Origin: Cupriavidus pauculus
GTDB taxonomy: Bacteria > Pseudomonadota > Gammaproteobacteria > Burkholderiales > Burkholderiaceae
Length of the DNA: 64,000 bases
Assembly (NCBI RefSeq): GCF_008693385.1
Contig: NZ_CP044067.1
Location: forward strand, 3,019,501-3,083,500
Direction of reading: 5' to 3'
In this document: piece after piece, positions 60,231 to 64,000 of the stretch
Numbering within the stretch: the stretch's first letter is position 1
Layout: every line of letters starts with the position of its first letter
Made by a program: the position numbers and the translations under genes
The notes under the pieces: generated by a model
Database searches by the model: none
Told to the model about the DNA's origin: nothing
The model's input: only the letters and a program-made list of their open reading frames with translations

Positions 60231-61229
60231 TTATGCGGAAACGATCGCGAGATCGACAGTGCGTCCGGTCCGGAGCGCCAGCCGCGACTTCAATGTATCG
60301 CCGTGCAAGCAGAGTAATTCACGCGATTGCGCGGATTCGCTGTGGAACCGAAGCGACAGGGCATCGGGCGAAATCGTCATCGTGAGCTGCGTATCGGGCA
60401 GGACGCGCGGGTCCGGCGTGATGGTGACCGTACGGGCGGACCCGTCGGACAGGAGGTCTCCGGCACCGCAGAACTCGACGACATCGCGTTCGAGCTGCGT
60501 GACGAAGGTGGGGGGGAAGGTGCGGGGACCGCGGTCATGGGCGTCGCTGTCGGGATTGCTGCCTCTTGCGCCCGCGCGTGGGGCGGCGAGGGGGGGCAAC
60601 GGCGGGCGCTGCCGGGCGAATTGGGCCACGGATCGGTCCACAAATCGACCGCCAACAAGGCCGGCCGGCTTGACGATGCCGCCCAATCCGTCGCGCGAGG
60701 GGACTCCCGCCGCGCCGCTCGCCAGGCCCGACTCCCGCGCATCGCCACCCGACGATGCGTCAGCCGCGCCGCTCGCCAGGCCCGACTCCCGCGCATCGCC
60801 ACCCGACGATGGGTCAGCCGCCCCGCTCGCCAGGCCCGACTCCCGCGCCTCGCCACGCAGCGGTGCGCCGGCCGAATGGCTCGTCTCGTCCGGCTTGCCA
60901 CCGCCGTGCGATGGCTCGGCTGCCTCAGCATCGCGTTCCTCTGGCGCGGGTCGAGGCTCGCGGTCCGCATGTTGTCGAGCGTCGGCCCACAACGCTTCAA
61001 GCGCGTGGCGCGGCGGCTCGGCCAGCGTCGGCGCAGGGTCGGACATAGGCTCATGCCACACACCGCCCGATGGCATCACGGCCGCCGCCGCCCGCCGTTG
61101 CTGCGCATCCAGCATGCGCCGAAACCGGTTTCCAGCCTCGCGCGCCTGCGCATCGGCCGCCGCGCGGTCCTCGGACGTGGAAGCCGGCACGATCCGTACC
61201 GGCGGCATGGGAGTGGGAGTTCGGGTCAT
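60231..61229 (-). CDS. hpaP: HpaP/SctP-like needle-length or substrate-switch protein with repeat
   Basis: 332 residues from MTRTPTPMPPVRIV. The N-terminal two-thirds is disordered and rich in Ala, Arg, Pro, and contains a tandem repeat (ARESGLASGAADxSSGGD three times). The C-terminal 90 residues are a compact domain (TFVTQLERDVVEFCGAG, TVTITPDPRVLPDTQLTMTISPDALSLRFHS), as in the T3S4/HpaP/HpaC domain that binds SctU. Gap to sctV is five bases. The family sets substrate switching or inner-rod/pilus length. Confidence 0.82.
   Translation of the reverse strand: MTRTPTPMPPVRIVPASTSEDRAAADAQAREAGNRFRRMLDAQQRRAAAAVMPSGGVWHEPMSDPAPTLAEPPRHALEALWADARQHADREPRPAPEERDAEAAEPSHGGGKPDETSHSAGAPLRGEARESGLASGAADPSSGGDARESGLASGAADASSGGDARESGLASGAAGVPSRDGLGGIVKPAGLVGGRFVDRSVAQFARQRPPLPPLAAPRAGARGSNPDSDAHDRGPRTFPPTFVTQLERDVVEFCGAGDLLSDGSARTVTITPDPRVLPDTQLTMTISPDALSLRFHSESAQSRELLCLHGDTLKSRLALRTGRTVDLAIVSA
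60714..60855. repeat. tandem repeat of 54 bp in hpaP
   Basis: Units start at 60714, 60768 and 60822 (the last partial), almost identical. Each adds 18 in-frame residues to the disordered part of HpaP. Variation in unit count would alter the protein's length without frameshift. Confidence 0.88.
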
Positions 61230-61234
61230 GGCGA

Positions 61235-63214
61235 TCAGAGCGACAGGCTGCCGACCAGCTGCAGGTCGATCTCGCCGTTGAGTTCCTGAAACGAGTACAC
61301 ATCGAGCCGTTCGAAGCGCCGCTCGATCAACCGGCGGAAATAGCGCCGGATATCGGCCGCGGTCACCACAGCCAGCCGATCGGGCGGCCCTTCGCCGTTG
61401 GGACCGTTCGCGAGTTTCTCCAGCCGCTGCAGGATCATCTCGATCACGCGCGGCTCCAGCGTCAGGAAGTTGCCGGCCGGCGTCGGCTTGATCGACTGCC
61501 GAATCGTCTGCTCGAGCTCCTGGTCCAGCACGATGGCCGGCAACTGGCGCGACCCACGCGTGGCACGGTGCGCGATCATCCGGCCCAGGTCGCTGCGCAC
61601 GTATTCGGTCAGCATCACGAGATCCTTCTCCTTCGGGCCCCATGCGACGAGGCTTTCCAGAATCGAACGGATATCGCGAATCGGAATCTGCTCCTCCAGC
61701 AGCCGCCGCAGCACGTCGGCGATCTTCTGCACGGGAAGCGCCTTCTGCGCTTCGGACACGAGTCCCGGATACGTCTCGGTAATCCGCTCGAGAATCCACT
61801 GCGCTTCCTGCACGCCGATAAACAGCCGGGCCTCGCGCCGCAGCGTCTCCACCGCGTGTTCGGCGATGCGCGCCTCGCGTTCCTCCTCGGGCGTCTTGTT
61901 GCCGGCCGCGTCGAGGTCGCCCGACGCCACGGGCACGTCGTGGACGAGCACGTCGTAGGTCAGTCCCGCCAGCTGCTCGTCCCCCCAGAACACGATGCCC
62001 GGAAAGGGCAGGCCGAGCTCCTCGGCCACGATGCGGCGCCCGGTCTCGAACGCCTGGTCGAGCTTCTCCAGGTCGAGCTTGTCGGCCAGATCGCGCGACA
62101 GCTTGACCGCAAGCGGCGCGGCAAACGCCGGCGCATTGCGCAGGATGCTGCCGGTATCCTGCTTGGCGCCCTCGCGCTGCAGCGACGTCAGCGCTTCGTC
62201 GGCATCGTTGTTGCGCCGCAGGGCGGCGCGGCGCACCGCATGGCCGCCACCGTAGAGGCCGCCAGCCAGCAGCAGGAAGATCGTCGACGGAAAGCCGGGC
62301 ACCAGCGCAAAGCCGGCAAGCAGGACAGAGGCGGTGGAGAGCGCGCGCGAGCTCGTCGACAGCTGCGCAAGAATCTCCATGCCCAGCGAACGCGGCTTCT
62401 CGTGCTCCTTGGAGACGCGCGTGATCATGATGCCGGCCGCCACCGAGATCAGCAGCGAGGGAATCTGCGACACCATGGCGTCACCGATCGACAGCACCGA
62501 GAAGCGCGAGGCCGCCTCGGCGGCGGACATCCCGTGGTAGCTCGTGCCGATGACGATACCGGCCACGATATTGACCATCGTGATGACGAGACCCGCGATG
62601 GCATCGCCCTTGACGAACTTCATCGCGCCATCCATGCCGCCGTGCAGCTGGCTCTCGATGGCCAGCATCTCGCGGCGCTCGCGCGCTTCGTCGGCGGTCA
62701 TGTTGCCGGCACGCACATCGGCGTCGATACTCATCTGCTTGCCCGGCATCGCATCGAGCGTAAAGCGCGCGCCGACCTCGGCCACGCGCTCCGAGCCCTT
62801 GGCGATCACGATGAACTGCACGGTCGTGATGATCAGGAACACCACGAGGCCCACCACGAGATTGCCCCCGACCACGAGCTGACCGAAGCTCTCGATGATG
62901 TGCCCGGCATCGGCCTTGAGCAGAATGGACTTGGTGGAGGCGATGTTCAGCGACAGCCGGAATAGCGTGGTGAACAGCAGCAGCGAGGGGAATGCCGAGA
63001 GCGACGTGGCGCTTGGCACGTACATCGTGGCCGTCAGCAGGATCACGCTGAGCATGATGTTGATGGACAGCAGGGTGTCGATGACGATCGTCGGCAGCGG
63101 CAGGATCATCAACGCCACGATGGCGACGATCAGCGCGGCGATGCTGAACTCGCCGGAATAGTCCTTCAGGACGGAGTTTGCCGTCGCGGCTTGTGACGCG
63201 CGTGGATTGGACAT
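61235..63214 (-). CDS. sctV: T3SS export gate protein SctV
   Basis: 659 residues from MSNPRASQA. Eight TM helices in the first 330 residues with the FHIPEP-type core (SLSAFPSLLLFTTLFRLSLNIASTKSILL, GDAMVSQIPSLLISVAAGI). The cytoplasmic nonamer-forming domain (about 345-655) contains IREERGDLP-like positions altered as usual, ILERITETYPGLVSEAQKALPVQKI and LRRLLEEQIPIRDIRSILESL. Central gate of the export apparatus. Confidence 0.97.
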   Translation of the reverse strand: MSNPRASQAATANSVLKDYSGEFSIAALIVAIVALMILPLPTIVIDTLLSINIMLSVILLTATMYVPSATSLSAFPSLLLFTTLFRLSLNIASTKSILLKADAGHIIESFGQLVVGGNLVVGLVVFLIITTVQFIVIAKGSERVAEVGARFTLDAMPGKQMSIDADVRAGNMTADEARERREMLAIESQLHGGMDGAMKFVKGDAIAGLVITMVNIVAGIVIGTSYHGMSAAEAASRFSVLSIGDAMVSQIPSLLISVAAGIMITRVSKEHEKPRSLGMEILAQLSTSSRALSTASVLLAGFALVPGFPSTIFLLLAGGLYGGGHAVRRAALRRNNDADEALTSLQREGAKQDTGSILRNAPAFAAPLAVKLSRDLADKLDLEKLDQAFETGRRIVAEELGLPFPGIVFWGDEQLAGLTYDVLVHDVPVASGDLDAAGNKTPEEEREARIAEHAVETLRREARLFIGVQEAQWILERITETYPGLVSEAQKALPVQKIADVLRRLLEEQIPIRDIRSILESLVAWGPKEKDLVMLTEYVRSDLGRMIAHRATRGSRQLPAIVLDQELEQTIRQSIKPTPAGNFLTLEPRVIEMILQRLEKLANGPNGEGPPDRLAVVTAADIRRYFRRLIERRFERLDVYSFQELNGEIDLQLVGSLSL

Positions 63215-63215
63215 G

Positions 63216-64000
63216 TCAGTGGACCTCGGGTTGGTCGTGGGCATCGGCCGCGGGGGTGAGTTGCGCAACCCATGCGAGCACTTCGGCGACGGCTTCGAAC
63301 AGCGGTTCTGGCACGGCCTGCTCGAGCGGAACGGTGTAGAGCGCGCGCGCGAGCGGCGGCGCGGGGACGATCGGCACGCCGCACGCTTCCGCGCGTTCCC
63401 GAATGGCCAGCGCATCGGCATCGACGCCCTTGGCGATCACGCGCGGCAGGCCGTGTTCCTCCGCCACGTAGCGAATCGCCACGGCGTAGTGGGTCGGGTT
63501 GACGACGACGGCGTTGGCCTGCTCGACGTTGGCGACGGGGCCGTTGGCAATTTCGCGCGCAATGGACTTGCGCTTGGACTTGATCTCGGGATTCCCTTCG
63601 GATTCCTTGAACTCGCGCTTGACCTCGTCCTTCGACATGCGGTGCTCGCGGATAAACAGCCAGTACTGCAGGCCATAGTCGGCCGCGCCGATCAGCAGGA
63701 ACAGCACGCCGGCCGCGGCGATAAAGCGCCACAGCAGGATCCATATCACCGCGACCACGTCGGCCACCGACTGGTAGGCCAGCGCGGCCGTGGTCGGCAG
63801 CAGCAGCATCGTCAGCTTGATGAGCACGGCCACCAGGATCGCGGCCTTGAGCACCATCTTGACCAGATCGAGCAGCGAGCGCAGCGAGAACAGCTTCTTG
63901 ATGCCGGCGGCCGGGTTGATCGCGTCGAGCTTCAGTTCGACCGACTTGAACGACACGTTGAAGCCCGTCTGGGCGACGAGCGCGGCGGCCGGCAGGACGA
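63216..64000 (-). CDS. sctU: T3SS export switch protein SctU, 5' end outside the window
   Basis: About 261 C-terminal residues are seen; the N-terminal TM region continues past 64000. Visible are TM helices (AAILVAVLIKLTMLLLP, AVIWILLWRFIAAAGVLFLLIG), the linker YWLFIREHRMSKDEVKREFKESEGNPEIKSKRK and the self-cleaving NPTH motif (VVVNPTHYAVAIRY). Cleavage between Asn and Pro switches substrates, and HpaP binds this domain. One base separates it from the sctV start. Confidence 0.96.
   Translation of the reverse strand, partial: VLPAAALVAQTGFNVSFKSVELKLDAINPAAGIKKLFSLRSLLDLVKMVLKAAILVAVLIKLTMLLLPTTAALAYQSVADVVAVIWILLWRFIAAAGVLFLLIGAADYGLQYWLFIREHRMSKDEVKREFKESEGNPEIKSKRKSIAREIANGPVANVEQANAVVVNPTHYAVAIRYVAEEHGLPRVIAKGVDADALAIRERAEACGVPIVPAPPLARALYTVPLEQAVPEPLFEAVAEVLAWVAQLTPAADAHDQPEVH

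Noticed and set aside
60714..60855. Regular repeats that could suggest a CRISPR array
   Set aside because: Units are 54 bp, adjacent without unique spacers, and encode an in-frame peptide repeat in hpaP.
61229..63421. Longer sctV start at 63421
   Set aside because: The extra 69 residues are Arg/Ser/Pro-rich translation inside sctU in another frame. ATG 63214 comes one base after the sctU stop.
1..64000. tRNA, rRNA, insertion sequences, prophage or integrase genes
   Set aside because: No cloverleaf-like tRNA, rRNA stretch, transposase motif or terminal inverted repeats were found by eye. The T3SS cluster shows no visible attachment site in the window.

Overview
The window is a GC-rich, gene-dense chromosomal segment with no rRNA, tRNA, insertion sequence or CRISPR array that I could find. 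It resembles a betaproteobacterium of the Burkholderiales, most likely the Cupriavidus/Ralstonia group. The reasons are four Bug/TctC-type periplasmic receptors each beside its own regulator, many LysR and AraC regulators, a type III secretion cluster in the Hrp2 (Ralstonia/Xanthomonas/Burkholderia) gene order, and the general codon style. The genus is an inference. No stretch over 300 bases lacks a gene; the longest gaps are 15099-15364, 3560-3790 and 43054-43267.

Layout. 1-5899 (mostly +) holds the end of an alpha/beta hydrolase, a small cysteine-rich bufferin-like protein, a large surface lipoprotein with a metzincin-type zinc site, two small exported proteins and a 528-residue protein of unknown function. 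5884-15098 (-) is a tightly packed run of nine genes: sulfurtransferase, FAD monooxygenase, LLM flavin monooxygenase, AhpD-like protein and a complete Liv-type ABC importer. It looks like an uptake-plus-oxygenation unit for an unknown, possibly sulfur-containing, compound. A Bug receptor, an AraC regulator and a PepSY membrane protein with a His-rich repeat insert follow on +.

19234-27957 holds a LysR regulator divergent from a Bug / ADP-forming acyl-CoA synthetase / enoyl-CoA hydratase / aldehyde dehydrogenase / enoyl-CoA hydratase operon, then a TetR regulator and an isochorismatase-like hydrolase that share an identical 10-bp promoter element. 27964-30143 (-) holds a cNMP-binding/FAD oxidoreductase fusion and a hotdog thioesterase. 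30213-38232 (-) is a complete chemotaxis operon: transducer, cheY, STAS protein, cheA, transducer, cheW, cheR, cheB.

38322-46760 contains two sugar-acid or organic-acid units: XRE-cupin regulator with Bug and class II aldolase, and glucarate dehydratase with Bug and LacI regulator. A LysR gene and an acyl-CoA dehydrogenase lie between them. 46776-54461 holds two short-chain dehydrogenases each divergent from a regulator, an MscS-type channel, a Blc-type lipocalin and the glycogen debranching enzyme GlgX.

54458-64000 (-) is one end of the type III secretion cluster, in transcription order sctU (cut by the window end), sctV, hpaP/sctP, sctQ, sctR, sctS, hpaA, sctD, hrpD6-like, hrpE-like pilin, hpaB, and one unrecognised gene. 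The ATPase, secretin and remaining parts would lie beyond 64000.
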